Of a stretch of 64,000 bases of DNA, positions 27,644-37,330 are shown piece by piece (the stretch's first letter is position 1; every line of letters begins with the position of its first letter). The translations under genes and the position numbers were made by a program. The notes beneath the pieces were generated by a model. That model made no database searches. It was not told the origin of the DNA and was given only the letters and a program-made list of their open reading frames with translations. Location of the stretch: contig JAWXCI010000010.1 in NCBI GenBank assembly GCA_034408895.1, positions 1 through 64,000 of the forward strand, read 5' to 3'. This DNA is from UBA4660 sp034408895 (lineage in GTDB: Bacteria > Bacteroidota > Bacteroidia > Flavobacteriales_D > Sanyastnellaceae).

Positions 27644-28624
27644 ATGATTCTTCGGCAGTTCGCCTCCAATTCTCCATTCCTCCTGCTCATTGCCCCTGCC
27701 ATCAGTTTCGGGGGATTGCTGGCAGCGGGCTATGGAAGAAATATGGTGGTGAAGGATTCACGGTTTCCGCTGGACACAGTGCTGGAACCACTCTATGCAC
27801 AACAACTGCCGTTGCTTATTGTCACTGCTACGCTTATTTCAGGCGGAGCAATTCTTCTCAATTATGTATTCAATCGTTTCGAGTTTCACTCGGCCCCCAG
27901 TCATATCCCCGCACTGTTCTATTCACTGGCGGCAACCACTTTTTGTTTTTTCCATATCCAAGTTCCACTGCTGGTTGCCCACTTATTTATCGGGTTTGGG
28001 TTGGTTCGCCTGCTGCATGTTTACCGGCAAACAAGGGTGCTGTCGCATTACTTTGAAAGTGCACTGGCGTTCGGAATGGCTGCTCTAATCTATCCGCCTT
28101 ACGTAAGTCTTTTGCCCGGCTTGTTGCTGTGTGTGATGTACACCCGAACGTTCAATTGGCGGGAATTTGTTGTCTCCCTGCTTGGCTTTCTTTTCCCCTT
28201 TGTATTCTGGGTGACCTGGAAATTCTGGAACCGCGAAATGAATGATCTCATTCTTTTCAGGGGGATGATGGACTATCGCGCTCCTTTGTTCTCCACGCTC
28301 AGTTTGAGTCAGCGCAGTATGCTTATAGCATCAGCCGTGATATTCCTTCTTTCGCTCCCTGGATTTTTTTTCAAAACTGAATCTACCAAATCAAGAAATA
28401 CTCGCAGCGTGAGTTTCATTATTTCCATATCGCTTCTTGTCTCAATTCTCTTTTCTAAACAGCTTCTGTTCGAATGGACATTCGCCCCCGCCCTGCTTCC
28501 ATCGGTTTTCATTGTGGGTGCCTGGTTCAGCAACTACCGTTACTCGCTGATTGCCCCCGTTGCATTTTATGGTTTGCTGGGCATAAACGGGTGGATGATT
28601 TTCCAATGGATAGTTTCCCATTAA
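27644..28624 (+). CDS. Multi-pass membrane protein of unknown function (possibly DUF6427-like)
   Basis: 326 residues with about eight to ten hydrophobic segments beginning at residue 10. A conserved-looking motif is ILLNYVFNRFEF near residue 66, and another is YPPYVSLLPGLLLCVMYTR followed by FNWREFVVSLLGF. Together with purD and the small membrane protein this reproduces a gene neighbourhood seen in flavobacteria, where the corresponding protein is annotated DUF6427. No catalytic motif is evident; inner-membrane location is clear. Confidence 0.7.
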   Translation: MILRQFASNSPFLLLIAPAISFGGLLAAGYGRNMVVKDSRFPLDTVLEPLYAQQLPLLIVTATLISGGAILLNYVFNRFEFHSAPSHIPALFYSLAATTFCFFHIQVPLLVAHLFIGFGLVRLLHVYRQTRVLSHYFESALAFGMAALIYPPYVSLLPGLLLCVMYTRTFNWREFVVSLLGFLFPFVFWVTWKFWNREMNDLILFRGMMDYRAPLFSTLSLSQRSMLIASAVIFLLSLPGFFFKTESTKSRNTRSVSFIISISLLVSILFSKQLLFEWTFAPALLPSVFIVGAWFSNYRYSLIAPVAFYGLLGINGWMIFQWIVSH

Positions 28625-28678
28625 CAGTTGGTTCTCCAAACAAAGCCGCATCATTAAAACTCCAAGAATTTTCCAGGT

Positions 28679-29092
28679 ATGAAAACCAAATCCATTAAGC
28701 AATCCGTGATATTCCAGGCGGCACCCCACGAAGTTTACGACCTTATCATGAATTCAAAAAAGCACGGTGCATTTACCGGAGGCAAAGTTTCTGTGAGCAA
28801 AAAAATAAACGGCCAATTCAACATTTTCGATGGTTATGTTCGTGGATACAACATTGAGTTGATGGAAGGAAATAAGATTGTGCAGGCATGGCATTTTACC
28901 GAAGATGGCTGGCCGGAAGATCATTTTTCTATATGCACGTTTCAATTTGAGAACCATTCAAAAGGGACAAAACTCAACTTTGTACAAACAGGAGTTCCAG
29001 AACACAAAGTGCAGTCATTAAAAGATGGCTGGAAGAGATACTACTGGGAACCCATGAAGCAATTTCTTACAAACATTGAAAAGAAAAAATGA
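28679..29092 (+). CDS. SRPBCC (AHSA1-like) domain protein
   Basis: 137 residues covering a complete START-like helix-grip fold: IKQSVIFQAAPHEVYDLI at the start, GGKVSVSKKINGQFNIFDGY, IVQAWHFTEDGWPEDHFSI, and a long C-terminal helix DGWKRYYWEPMKQFLTNI. Members bind small hydrophobic ligands or, in the AHSA1 branch, stimulate chaperones; the ligand here is unknown. The stop overlaps the start of the DinB gene by four bases, so the two are translated together. Confidence 0.88.
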   Translation: MKTKSIKQSVIFQAAPHEVYDLIMNSKKHGAFTGGKVSVSKKINGQFNIFDGYVRGYNIELMEGNKIVQAWHFTEDGWPEDHFSICTFQFENHSKGTKLNFVQTGVPEHKVQSLKDGWKRYYWEPMKQFLTNIEKKK

Positions 29093-29598
29093 TACATAAA
29101 GACCTCTTTCTACAATTGGCACGAAACAAGGAAATTTTTCATGGGATTTTGCCACACGATTCTGAAGAATTTCAGACGTGGCGTTTCCATCCTGACAAAT
29201 GGTGCCTCAAAGAAATTGTTTGCCATTTGCTGGATGAAGAGCGTGAAGATTTCCGCTCCCGCATTAAGCATTGTTTTGAAACTCCTGACGAACCTATGCC
29301 ACCAATCAACCCACAGGCATGGGTTATGGAACGCGACTATATGGGAAGAAATATTCAAAACACATATTCTGAATTCAGGAAAGAGCGTGAGAATTCGATT
29401 GCCTGGTTTATCTCATTGGTTGAACCGAATTGGAAGAGCACACACCATCATCCGCAACTGGGTGCAGTGAGTGCCGAAAAATTTCTTGCTAACTGGGTGG
29501 AGCACGACTTCCTGCATATCCGACAGATTTTTACCCTGAAACATCAATATCTGGCACATACCACAAGCGAGGATTTAAGCTATGCCGGAAACTGGTAA
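29089..29598 (+). CDS. DinB family protein
   Basis: 169 residues forming a four-helix DinB bundle. The metal-binding histidines are plausible at WCLKEIVCHLLDEERED, in HHHPQLGAVS and in NWVEHDFLHIRQIFTL. DinB-like proteins include thiol-dependent transferases and many uncharacterised stress proteins; substrate unknown. Coupled to the SRPBCC gene by an ATGA overlap. Confidence 0.88.
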   Translation: MIHKDLFLQLARNKEIFHGILPHDSEEFQTWRFHPDKWCLKEIVCHLLDEEREDFRSRIKHCFETPDEPMPPINPQAWVMERDYMGRNIQNTYSEFRKERENSIAWFISLVEPNWKSTHHHPQLGAVSAEKFLANWVEHDFLHIRQIFTLKHQYLAHTTSEDLSYAGNW

Positions 29599-29726
29599 AG
29601 CATCACTGTGGTAGAAGTAAAGGCTGTGCGCGACTTTTCGGGAGTATTCTCATTTTCATTTTTTGGCAGGCTTACATATTACAGGCACGCACACAGTTGC
29701 TTCACTTAGCATCTAGTTTTGTCCTG

Positions 29727-30215
29727 ATGGATGCAAGCCTGAAGGCCCACCTTATTAACGCGCACAGCAAACGAAAAGAGAACAAAAAATTTCTTCTCTC
29801 GCTTTCGAAGAAGAAAAACCTCGATGAGGTTTTTCATGCACAACACCAAGAAGTTTTTTCGCATACCGATTGTCTTCAATGTGCCAATTGCTGCAAGACC
29901 ACTTCACCCATTTTCCGGGATGTGGATGTGGAACGCATAAGCAAGCACCTGGGAATACGTCCAGCAGATTTCACCAAAAAATTCCTGCATCTTGATGATG
30001 AAAACGATTGGGTGCTCAACTCTGCACCATGCGTATTTCTCGATGAAAAAAACTATTGCATCATTTACAATGTGAGACCAAAGGCTTGTCGGGACTACCC
30101 GCACACCGATCGCAAAAACATGTCGCAGATTCTTGACCTAACCTACCGCAACACATTGGTTTGTCCCGCAGTGGGGGAGATGGTGGAGAGGATGAAAAAG
30201 GACGTGACGATGTGA
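29727..30215 (+). CDS. YkgJ family cysteine-cluster protein
   Basis: 162 residues from the Met at 29727; an upstream TTG would add ten hydrophobic residues. The cysteine cluster is complete: TDCLQCANCCKTTSP, then CVFLDEKNYCIIYNVRPKAC followed by RDYP. These residues bind zinc or an iron-sulphur centre in this family. Function is unknown, though members are often linked to cofactor or protein modification. It stands alone. Confidence 0.88.
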   Translation: MDASLKAHLINAHSKRKENKKFLLSLSKKKNLDEVFHAQHQEVFSHTDCLQCANCCKTTSPIFRDVDVERISKHLGIRPADFTKKFLHLDDENDWVLNSAPCVFLDEKNYCIIYNVRPKACRDYPHTDRKNMSQILDLTYRNTLVCPAVGEMVERMKKDVTM

Positions 30216-30379
30216 CGATTACTGAACTCAACGCAATCGAGCTGAGAATTTCTCATCATTTTCACATCATCACATTTTCCTCACATCACCACATCAAATG
30301 CACATCGTAAAATCGCCATATCTCATCCCTTCGCTTCCCGAGTTGGTCTAAAACTTTGATGAAACTGAATACTTACGCA

Positions 30380-30401
30380 GTGTGCTCCCGTATGAGCACA
30401 C
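30380..30401 (+). promoter_or_regulatory. Perfect hairpin abutting the start codon of the PKD protein
   Basis: GTGTGCTC (30380-30387) and GAGCACAC (30394-30401) form an eight-pair stem with a six-base loop. The next base begins the ATG at 30402, which is the only sensible start because the signal peptide begins there. In the mRNA this structure covers the region a ribosome must occupy, so it may limit or regulate initiation. Confidence 0.6.
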
Positions 30402-33400
30402 ATGATACTTAAAGGAAACATCAGACTAAGAGCAATTGTCCAGAGCATCGCAGTCCTTTTTTTGACACATGTTGTTTCCGCCCAATGCCCCGAAGTTTAT
30501 GATTTTTATGGCACCGTCACTGACGAACCGTATTGGTATTCGTGCAGCGGAAATGATTACACGCTGAACGTGCAGACTCCTGACTCATGGGGTGCTTATA
30601 CCATTGATTGGGGAGATGGAACACCGGATGACAGCGGTGCTTCATGGACCTATCCCGACTTCATACAACATGCTTACGTCTCTGCTGTTGACACGTTTGT
30701 TGTGGTGATTACGGAAACAGCAACCGGCTGCATGGTCACGGGTGTATTGGTGATGGAGGAAGCCACAAGTGCTTCGATACAAATTCCTGTTGGCGGTCTC
30801 ACACAATCCTGCGCACCGCAGGTCATGGAGTTCATCAACTCCGCAACAAATGTTTCTGAAACAACAATTTTCACTTGGGACTTCGGTGATGGCAGTCCCC
30901 AACTTGTTTTCGATTACACCAACTGGCAGCAAACCATTGCACACCTCTACGATGTGGGAACGGTGGATTGCGAAACAGAAGTGACCTTGTGGGCTGCGAA
31001 TTATTGCAACACTGTGCAGGGAGGCCCATCACAAGCCACTTTCAATCCCATCCGCATCTGGGATTTGGATGATCCGAGTATCAGTGCATCAGCCACATTG
31101 CTTTGTTATCCCGACACGGTAGTCACATTCATGAACACCACGGAATTGAACTGCTACTTCCAGGGAAACATTTACCAGCGGTATGAATACTGGAATTTCG
31201 GTGACTACTGGAATCTCGGTTACGACTCAATTGTTGACTGGACTCCGTGGCCACCCACTTTTCCTCACACCATTGCATTTCCCGGAATAGGAACGTATTC
31301 GATTGAAATGGCAGATAGCAATTTCTGCGGCATTGCACCTACTTCTATCACGATTCAAATTGTGCCTCCACCGATAGCACAAATTGACATCAGCGATGAC
31401 ACCGTTTGTGTAGGAACTCCCGTCACATTCTACCAGCAGTCAACCGGTGGAATGAATGTTTACAAATGGAATTTCGGTAACGGAATGGGATGGATACCAA
31501 CCGGAGGCGGCAACATCACTTTTGTTTATGGCACACCCGGAACCTACACCGTGCAAGCGATGGTGGGAGTGACAGGAGCATCCAATTCATGCAGTGATAC
31601 AACATCGGTGCAGGTTGTTGTCTTGCCCAATCCAGTGGTAAGCATTATTCCTGACCAAACAATGGGATGCGATAATCTTGATGTGAACTTCACTCAAGTG
31701 GCCAGTGATGCGGTGCAATGGAACTGGACGTTCGATGTTTCTCCCGGAAGTTATTCCGGCAATTCACCGCCTACCATCAGTTATGATAGCCCCGGCACAT
31801 ACAATGTGACACTCGCAGTTTTAGGACAGAACGGTTGTCCCGGAAGTGATACCGAAGTGATACAGCTTTATCAATCACCCGTTGCGGATTTTGCTATGAA
31901 CAATTTGTGCGAAGGTGACTCTGCACAATTTATTGACGAATCTGCTGGTAGTGTCAATGATCCAATCATTACCTGGAACTGGGATTTCGATGATGGAGAA
32001 TTTTCAAGTAACCAATCTCCCATGCACTTATACAATGCTACCGGAACTTTTGATGTCACCCTCGAAGTGACTACTGTTCATTGCAATGATGAAGTGACAC
32101 TGAGTATGTCGGTGGATGAAGCACCCGCTCCACAAATAGGTCAAGATGTATTGAATGGTTGTGGGCCCGTTACTGTTCAGTTCAGCAACACCACCACGAA
32201 TGCAATCAGCTACACCTGGAATTTCGGTGACGGACAAAACTCCACCGCTGCTGAACCTCTTCACACGTACTTCAATCCTACCACTCAGGACACTACTTAT
32301 GTGATAACCATGACTGCCGACAACGAATATGGTTGTGGCGGAACGGATACACTTTTCGTTACAGTGTTCCCATCGGCACAAGCAGGATTTAATGACAACA
32401 GCACACCACCGGGTTGTTCACCTTTTGAAGCTAACTTCTTCAATACATCAACAGGCGCATCATCTTACTTGTGGGATATGGGTGATGGAACAACAACGAC
32501 AACAGAGAATCCTGTTTACACTTTCAATAACACTTCCGGCTTTATTGATACGTATGACGTAACGCTTTATGCTTATGCCAGCAATGGATGCAATGACACC
32601 GTCATGCATATCATCACCGTTTTCCCTCTGGCCGATTTGGATTTCACGATTTGGCCAGATAGCGGATGTGCACCACTCACCGTTACAATGCCATACATAT
32701 CGGGTGCGCTAGAGTACTTGTGGGATTTTGGTGATGGCACCACTTCCACGTTTGCAATTCCTACGCATCAATACCAGAACGCGACTTACGACCCGATTCT
32801 TTACACGGTAACTCTTGTTGCCACTTCACCTTTTGGTTGTGTGGACACTGCGTCCAGTAGCGTACTGGTGAATCCTTCACCACTTGCACAATTCAATGCG
32901 GATGTCACCGCGGGTTGTGCACCGCTCACCGTCACGTTTCAAAATCTTTCGATACAATCCGACTACTTCGAATGGAATTATGGAGATGGAACAACTTCAA
33001 CTACAAGTTCAGTCACACACACACACACTTACTATAACACTACCAACAGTGTGCAGAATTTCCAGGTGATGCTCACCGCACATTCCGATGACGGATGTTC
33101 GCATCAATTTGTAATTCCTGTGCAGGCGTATCCTGAAGTTGTGGCAAGTGTCAATGAACCATCACCGCAATGCGCGCCTGCGAGCGTTTACTTCGACAAC
33201 ACTAGTGTGAATGGAAGTGGTTACCTGTGGGACTTCGGAAACGGATTGCAATCCACCGAAGAGAATCCAACTGGTTATTTCGTAAACAACACTGCCGACC
33301 CCATCATCTTCAACGTACAACTTCAAACCACATCTTCTTTCGGTTGTGTGGATGAAATCAGTTTCCCTGTTGTGATCAATCCAACTCCGGTTGCTGATTT

Positions 33401-35450
33401 TGAAATGAGCGAAACGTCATTGTGCGAACCAGCTCCCATCATTTTTTCCAACACTTCTATTTATGCAGATTCCTACAACTGGAATTATGGTGACGGACAA
33501 ACTTCTGCAAACAGCGATTCAATTCATGTGCATGTGTTCCAGGACCCGATGGATGATTTGATGGATTACAACATCGTGCTCGTTGCATCAACAAATGAGG
33601 GATGCACATCGTCAACCACTGCCATCTTCTCGTTGTACCCGCAAGTGATTGCAGCATTTGCAGTGGACACGATAGGATGTTCACCTCATGCTGCCATGTT
33701 CATGAACCAAAGTATTGATGCGAATTCTTATGAGTGGAGTTTTGGTGACGGACAATTTTCAGCAGCAAACAATCCTGTGAACATTTACACCACCAACAGC
33801 ACCAGCGATACAACATACACTGCCGAACTTGTTGCCGAAAACCAATTCGGCTGCACTGATACTGCCGATGCGAACATTCATGTATTGCACACTCCCCTTG
33901 CTGTAGCACAGATTGACAACCTCTTTGATTGTTACCCGATGACGGCAGTGCTTGCTAACTATTCTATAGGGGCGGACTATTTCCAATGGGTTTATGGAAC
34001 CGGTGACGTGAGCAGCAACAGCAATACGTTGCATGAATACACGTACTTCAATTTCTCACCCAGCCTTATCACTTACAACATCACCCTAAATGTGTACACC
34101 AATAACGGATGCACAAGTTCAGACCAACTCACCGTAGATGTCTATCCTGATTTGAATGCCGACTTCGAAGTTGATAATGAAGGCTGCACTCCACTTACCC
34201 TCACACTCGACAACAACAGCGATGGTGCATTCAGTTACCTCTGGAATTTCGGTGACGGTGATTTTTCAAATGAGTATGAACCCACACACACATTCTTCAA
34301 CTGGGGAATCAGCGACACGACTTATACCATCACACTTATCATCCAGAATGCTTTTGGATGTACCGACACTGCCGATGCAAGCATCACCGTATTCCCAGTT
34401 CCCAATGCACAATTCACTGCATCACCCTTCGTGCAAACGTGGCCTGCCGCAACCATTACCATAGACAACATGACAACAGGCGGAACACTCACTTACGATT
34501 GGGACATGGATGATGGAACGGATTTGTTCGTGGAAGAACCGGGTGATTACACTTACGCAACATGGGGCGAATACAACATCGAATTATTCGTGAGTAACGG
34601 CTCGTGCAACGACAGCTACATGCAGACCGTTGAAATTCTTGCTCCCGCACCTGTTGCAAACTTTGAAGGCCCTGCACAAGGTTGTGGCCCCCTTAATGTG
34701 CAATTCAACAATCTTTCGGAATACGCAGTCAGTTCGTTCTGGCAATTTGGTGATGGAGGAACTGCAAATTCAACAAATCCCGTTTACACTTATTGGCAGC
34801 CCGGCACCTACACAGTCTCACTCACTGTTTATGGTTACGATGGCACCTCCGACCAGATGGTTCAACAAAACATCATCGAAGTTTATCCGTCAGCCATTGC
34901 AGCATTCACTGTCACTCCATCAGAAGTAAATGTTCCGGGGCAACCTGTTTATTATTTGAATCTTTCGCAACAAGCTGATATTTATGAATGGCAGTTTGGT
35001 GATGGCGGCACCAGCACAGTCGAGAACCCGATATACCTATACCAGGATGCCGGCACCTACACCGTGACCCTCATCGCGAATAACGAATACAACTGTCCCG
35101 ATACTATGGTAATTGCAGATGCAGTTCATGCCATTGCTGTTGGCCAGCTTGATTTCCCCAATGCGTTTACACCCAACCAGCAAGATGCAAGCGGTGGTTC
35201 TTATGATGCCATGGGTTACGATAACGATGTGTTTTTCCCGCTACATAAAGGTGTGACAGAATTTGAGATGTTCATCTTCAACAAATGGGGCGAACTGCTG
35301 TTTGAAACAAAAGATATCTGGCGCGGATGGGATGGATACTACCGCAGTGAATTATGTAAACAGGATGTGTATGTGTGGAAAGCACGTGCACGTTTTGTTG
35401 ACGGACAGGAAGTAGTGAAATCAGGAGACGTGACATTGCTTGTGAGATAA
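30402..35450 (+). CDS. Giant PKD-repeat surface protein with type B T9SS sorting domain
   Basis: 1682 residues. The signal peptide ends near VSAQ (about 28). I count about 18 PKD-like modules, each with a W.FGDG-type turn: YTIDWGDGTPDD, TWDFGDGSPQL, TWNFGDGQNST, LWDFGDGTTST, WNYGDGQTSAN, WSFGDGQFSA, WQFGDGGTST and others, spaced 70-100 residues. The last ~90 residues are a gliding-motility-type C-terminal domain (FPNAFTPNQQDASGG, FEMFIFNKWGELLFET, WDGYYRSELCKQDVYVWK), which directs export by the type IX system. The next gene, 15 bases downstream, encodes a PorP/SprF-like protein of the type that partners such substrates. Probable adhesin or gliding-related surface fibre. A (CA)7 tract at 33014-33028 lies in its coding sequence. 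Confidence 0.92.
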   Translation: MILKGNIRLRAIVQSIAVLFLTHVVSAQCPEVYDFYGTVTDEPYWYSCSGNDYTLNVQTPDSWGAYTIDWGDGTPDDSGASWTYPDFIQHAYVSAVDTFVVVITETATGCMVTGVLVMEEATSASIQIPVGGLTQSCAPQVMEFINSATNVSETTIFTWDFGDGSPQLVFDYTNWQQTIAHLYDVGTVDCETEVTLWAANYCNTVQGGPSQATFNPIRIWDLDDPSISASATLLCYPDTVVTFMNTTELNCYFQGNIYQRYEYWNFGDYWNLGYDSIVDWTPWPPTFPHTIAFPGIGTYSIEMADSNFCGIAPTSITIQIVPPPIAQIDISDDTVCVGTPVTFYQQSTGGMNVYKWNFGNGMGWIPTGGGNITFVYGTPGTYTVQAMVGVTGASNSCSDTTSVQVVVLPNPVVSIIPDQTMGCDNLDVNFTQVASDAVQWNWTFDVSPGSYSGNSPPTISYDSPGTYNVTLAVLGQNGCPGSDTEVIQLYQSPVADFAMNNLCEGDSAQFIDESAGSVNDPIITWNWDFDDGEFSSNQSPMHLYNATGTFDVTLEVTTVHCNDEVTLSMSVDEAPAPQIGQDVLNGCGPVTVQFSNTTTNAISYTWNFGDGQNSTAAEPLHTYFNPTTQDTTYVITMTADNEYGCGGTDTLFVTVFPSAQAGFNDNSTPPGCSPFEANFFNTSTGASSYLWDMGDGTTTTTENPVYTFNNTSGFIDTYDVTLYAYASNGCNDTVMHIITVFPLADLDFTIWPDSGCAPLTVTMPYISGALEYLWDFGDGTTSTFAIPTHQYQNATYDPILYTVTLVATSPFGCVDTASSSVLVNPSPLAQFNADVTAGCAPLTVTFQNLSIQSDYFEWNYGDGTTSTTSSVTHTHTYYNTTNSVQNFQVMLTAHSDDGCSHQFVIPVQAYPEVVASVNEPSPQCAPASVYFDNTSVNGSGYLWDFGNGLQSTEENPTGYFVNNTADPIIFNVQLQTTSSFGCVDEISFPVVINPTPVADFEMSETSLCEPAPIIFSNTSIYADSYNWNYGDGQTSANSDSIHVHVFQDPMDDLMDYNIVLVASTNEGCTSSTTAIFSLYPQVIAAFAVDTIGCSPHAAMFMNQSIDANSYEWSFGDGQFSAANNPVNIYTTNSTSDTTYTAELVAENQFGCTDTADANIHVLHTPLAVAQIDNLFDCYPMTAVLANYSIGADYFQWVYGTGDVSSNSNTLHEYTYFNFSPSLITYNITLNVYTNNGCTSSDQLTVDVYPDLNADFEVDNEGCTPLTLTLDNNSDGAFSYLWNFGDGDFSNEYEPTHTFFNWGISDTTYTITLIIQNAFGCTDTADASITVFPVPNAQFTASPFVQTWPAATITIDNMTTGGTLTYDWDMDDGTDLFVEEPGDYTYATWGEYNIELFVSNGSCNDSYMQTVEILAPAPVANFEGPAQGCGPLNVQFNNLSEYAVSSFWQFGDGGTANSTNPVYTYWQPGTYTVSLTVYGYDGTSDQMVQQNIIEVYPSAIAAFTVTPSEVNVPGQPVYYLNLSQQADIYEWQFGDGGTSTVENPIYLYQDAGTYTVTLIANNEYNCPDTMVIADAVHAIAVGQLDFPNAFTPNQQDASGGSYDAMGYDNDVFFPLHKGVTEFEMFIFNKWGELLFETKDIWRGWDGYYRSELCKQDVYVWKARARFVDGQEVVKSGDVTLLVR

Positions 35451-35465
35451 ACCTAACGCACACCC

Positions 35466-36464
35466 ATGAAAAAACTTTACACCGTAATTCTCTTAGTGTT
35501 TGGTGAATTGGTGACACTGGCGCAAGACCAGCAGTTCACGCAGTTCTATTCATTACCCACTTACACCAATCCTGCCTTTGCAGGAGCAAGTGTGCAAAGC
35601 CGCCTGGGCATGCAATACCGCAAGCAGTGGGCTGCTATTCCCGGTGGGTTCAATGCGGCCAACGTGGCTTACGACCAATACTTCCCGCTGATAAAAAGTG
35701 GTATCGGATTTTTGGTGAGTCATGATGATGCTGGCAGTGGTTCGCTGCGTTCCACCTCCGTTAATTTCCAATATGCTTATGAAGCGCGCATCCAGCGCAA
35801 CTGGTTTTTCCGTCCGGGATTGCAGTTTGGTTATGTGAGCAAAACCATTGACTTTGACAAACTGACTTTTTACGACCAGATGATTCGCGAGGGTGATGAG
35901 CCAACTCTTGAAGTACCCACCATTGGTCCTGTAAACTATTTTGATTTTGGCGGAGGCCTGCTCACCTATGGCCCGAAATTCTGGCTGGGCGTTTCTGCTT
36001 ATCACGCCAACACTCCCAATGAATCGCTCTATCTCACCAATGAAACTCATCTTGCTCGAAAAGTTTCGGTTCACGGAGGATTGCGTTTGCGTATCAAAGG
36101 AAATTCGTTGACCACGCTGGACCACTACCTCGTTCTTGCCAGCAATTACCAGATGCAGGCCGACTTTGATGTAATGGATTTCGGGATGTATTATGAATTC
36201 ACACCTGTTGTATTGGGTGTATGGTATCGAGGCCTGCCTATGAAGAACAATGGTTATGGCTACCCCAACCACGATGCAGTGAGTATGCTGCTGGGTGTGC
36301 AGGCATCGAAATACAAATTCGGTTATAGCTATGACATCACCGTTTCAAAACTCGGAATCGGGAGCAGTGCCGGTTCGCATGAAATTTCTGTGGTCTATTC
36401 CTGGTCGAACAAACACAACGAGCGAAGCAAGAAGGTGAGGATTATGCCTTGTGTGGAGTTTTAG
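35466..36464 (+). CDS. PorP/SprF family type IX secretion membrane protein
   Basis: 332 residues. After a signal peptide ending near LAQ, the family opening DQQFTQFYSLPTYTNPAFAG is exact, followed by YRKQWAAIPGGFNAANVAYDQY and strands of an outer-membrane barrel, closing with HEISVVYSWSNKHNERSKK and a short tail. SprF of Flavobacterium is needed to place the SprB adhesin; family members usually follow the gene of a large type B substrate, exactly as here. The last 62 bases are the parent of the duplicated segments at 37104-37164 and 37343-37373. Confidence 0.93.
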   Translation: MKKLYTVILLVFGELVTLAQDQQFTQFYSLPTYTNPAFAGASVQSRLGMQYRKQWAAIPGGFNAANVAYDQYFPLIKSGIGFLVSHDDAGSGSLRSTSVNFQYAYEARIQRNWFFRPGLQFGYVSKTIDFDKLTFYDQMIREGDEPTLEVPTIGPVNYFDFGGGLLTYGPKFWLGVSAYHANTPNESLYLTNETHLARKVSVHGGLRLRIKGNSLTTLDHYLVLASNYQMQADFDVMDFGMYYEFTPVVLGVWYRGLPMKNNGYGYPNHDAVSMLLGVQASKYKFGYSYDITVSKLGIGSSAGSHEISVVYSWSNKHNERSKKVRIMPCVEF

Positions 36465-36496
36465 TTCATCCCTGCATTTATTGAAGACAGTGCAAT

Positions 36497-36835
36497 CTAT
36501 TTTCTCAGTTGTTCCACAACTATAAGCAGTAGTTTTAATGTGCTCTCCGGCAATGATTCCATCTCCGACTTATCGTACATAGCTAAAAGGAAAATTTCAT
36601 CAGGTGTCACTTTCACGCATGTGATAACTCTGGCACCATCAGACTTGCCTTTCCCTTTTGACCGGATTGCCATTCGAACTTTGTAGCAATCCTTTCCAAT
36701 AGCATCTCCCTCCCGGGGAGAATCTTTTAAAGTAACAAGTAGCTTGGAGAAATCCTCTTTCAGCGAAGTGTACTTCTTCGCGAGTCGCTTGAGGCTGCGT
36801 TCAAATGCTGGAGTGGAAACTACCTTAAAGCTCAT
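36497..36835 (-). CDS. RelE/ParE-type toxin of a type II toxin-antitoxin pair
   Basis: 112 residues with the RelE-like fold: VVSTPAFERSLKRLAKKY at the N-terminus (helix with paired basic residues), a DCYKVRMAIRSKGKGKSDGA strand region, then ARVITCVKVTPDEIFLLAMYD. The family normally cleaves mRNA or blocks gyrase; which applies here is not visible. Its start overlaps the antitoxin end by 11 bases, with the antitoxin gene first, a common arrangement. The pair sits in a segment bounded by duplicated porP ends. Confidence 0.85.
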   Translation of the reverse strand: MSFKVVSTPAFERSLKRLAKKYTSLKEDFSKLLVTLKDSPREGDAIGKDCYKVRMAIRSKGKGKSDGARVITCVKVTPDEIFLLAMYDKSEMESLPESTLKLLLIVVEQLRK

Positions 36836-37037
36836 TGAGCAAGTCTTCTGCTGATTTCAGTTTCACTTTGCCTTGCCTATGTAAGTCAACAGCGTTGAGG
36901 GAATCCGTCAAATCACGGATAAGTGGTTGGTTCATTTTTATTTCGCTTACCACTTTTACAAAATCGAGATGAGACATCAGGTCAAGAAACAGCTTTTTCT
37001 TCTTCTCGTCTTTCAGGGTTAGAATGTATCCGCTCAT
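36825..37037 (-). CDS. Antitoxin partner of the RelE-type toxin
   Basis: 70 residues from the Met at 37037 (an upstream Met at 37055 adds six). No DNA-binding fold is obvious. The middle is helical with FLDLMSHLDFVKVVSEIK, and the C-terminal tail VKLKSAEDLLNEL has the short acidic helix that antitoxins of this kind use to cover the toxin. Assignment rests on size, position directly upstream of the toxin and the 11-base overlap. Confidence 0.75.
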   Translation of the reverse strand: MSGYILTLKDEKKKKLFLDLMSHLDFVKVVSEIKMNQPLIRDLTDSLNAVDLHRQGKVKLKSAEDLLNEL

Positions 37038-37142
37038 AGTTTTAAATTTTTTCAAATGTAAATCTTCGTTCTGTGATGTGATGCAATTGTTGGATGTGCT
37101 TTGGGTCGAACAAACACAAGGAGCGAAGCAAGAAGGTGAGGA

Positions 37143-37330
37143 TTATGCCTTGTGTGGAGTTTTAACGCTATCATCAGAACCAGCATCCGCATTGTAGTTG
37201 CAGGCAAGGACATCCGCACAACTGGGATAAACCCATGCATTGACCGAACACATCGCAAGCGGATCGTAGTTACACGCACCTTCATTTGTGCATCCGTAAA
37301 TAGAAGATCCACTGAGTTTTAAAAAGAAAA
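37143..37330 (-). pseudogene. Orphan fragment of a CNY-repeat surface protein
   Basis: An open minus-strand frame without a start codon encodes FLKLSGSSIYGCTNEGACNY followed by DPLA and, further on, CADVLACNYNADAGSDD, then stops at 37143-37145 inside repeat copy 2. The Gly-Cys...Ala-Cys-Asn-Tyr-Asn pattern is the same as in the secreted protein at 12779-14734. Nothing recognisable remains of the rest of the gene. The fragment is enclosed by porP-end copies 2 and 3. Confidence 0.7.
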
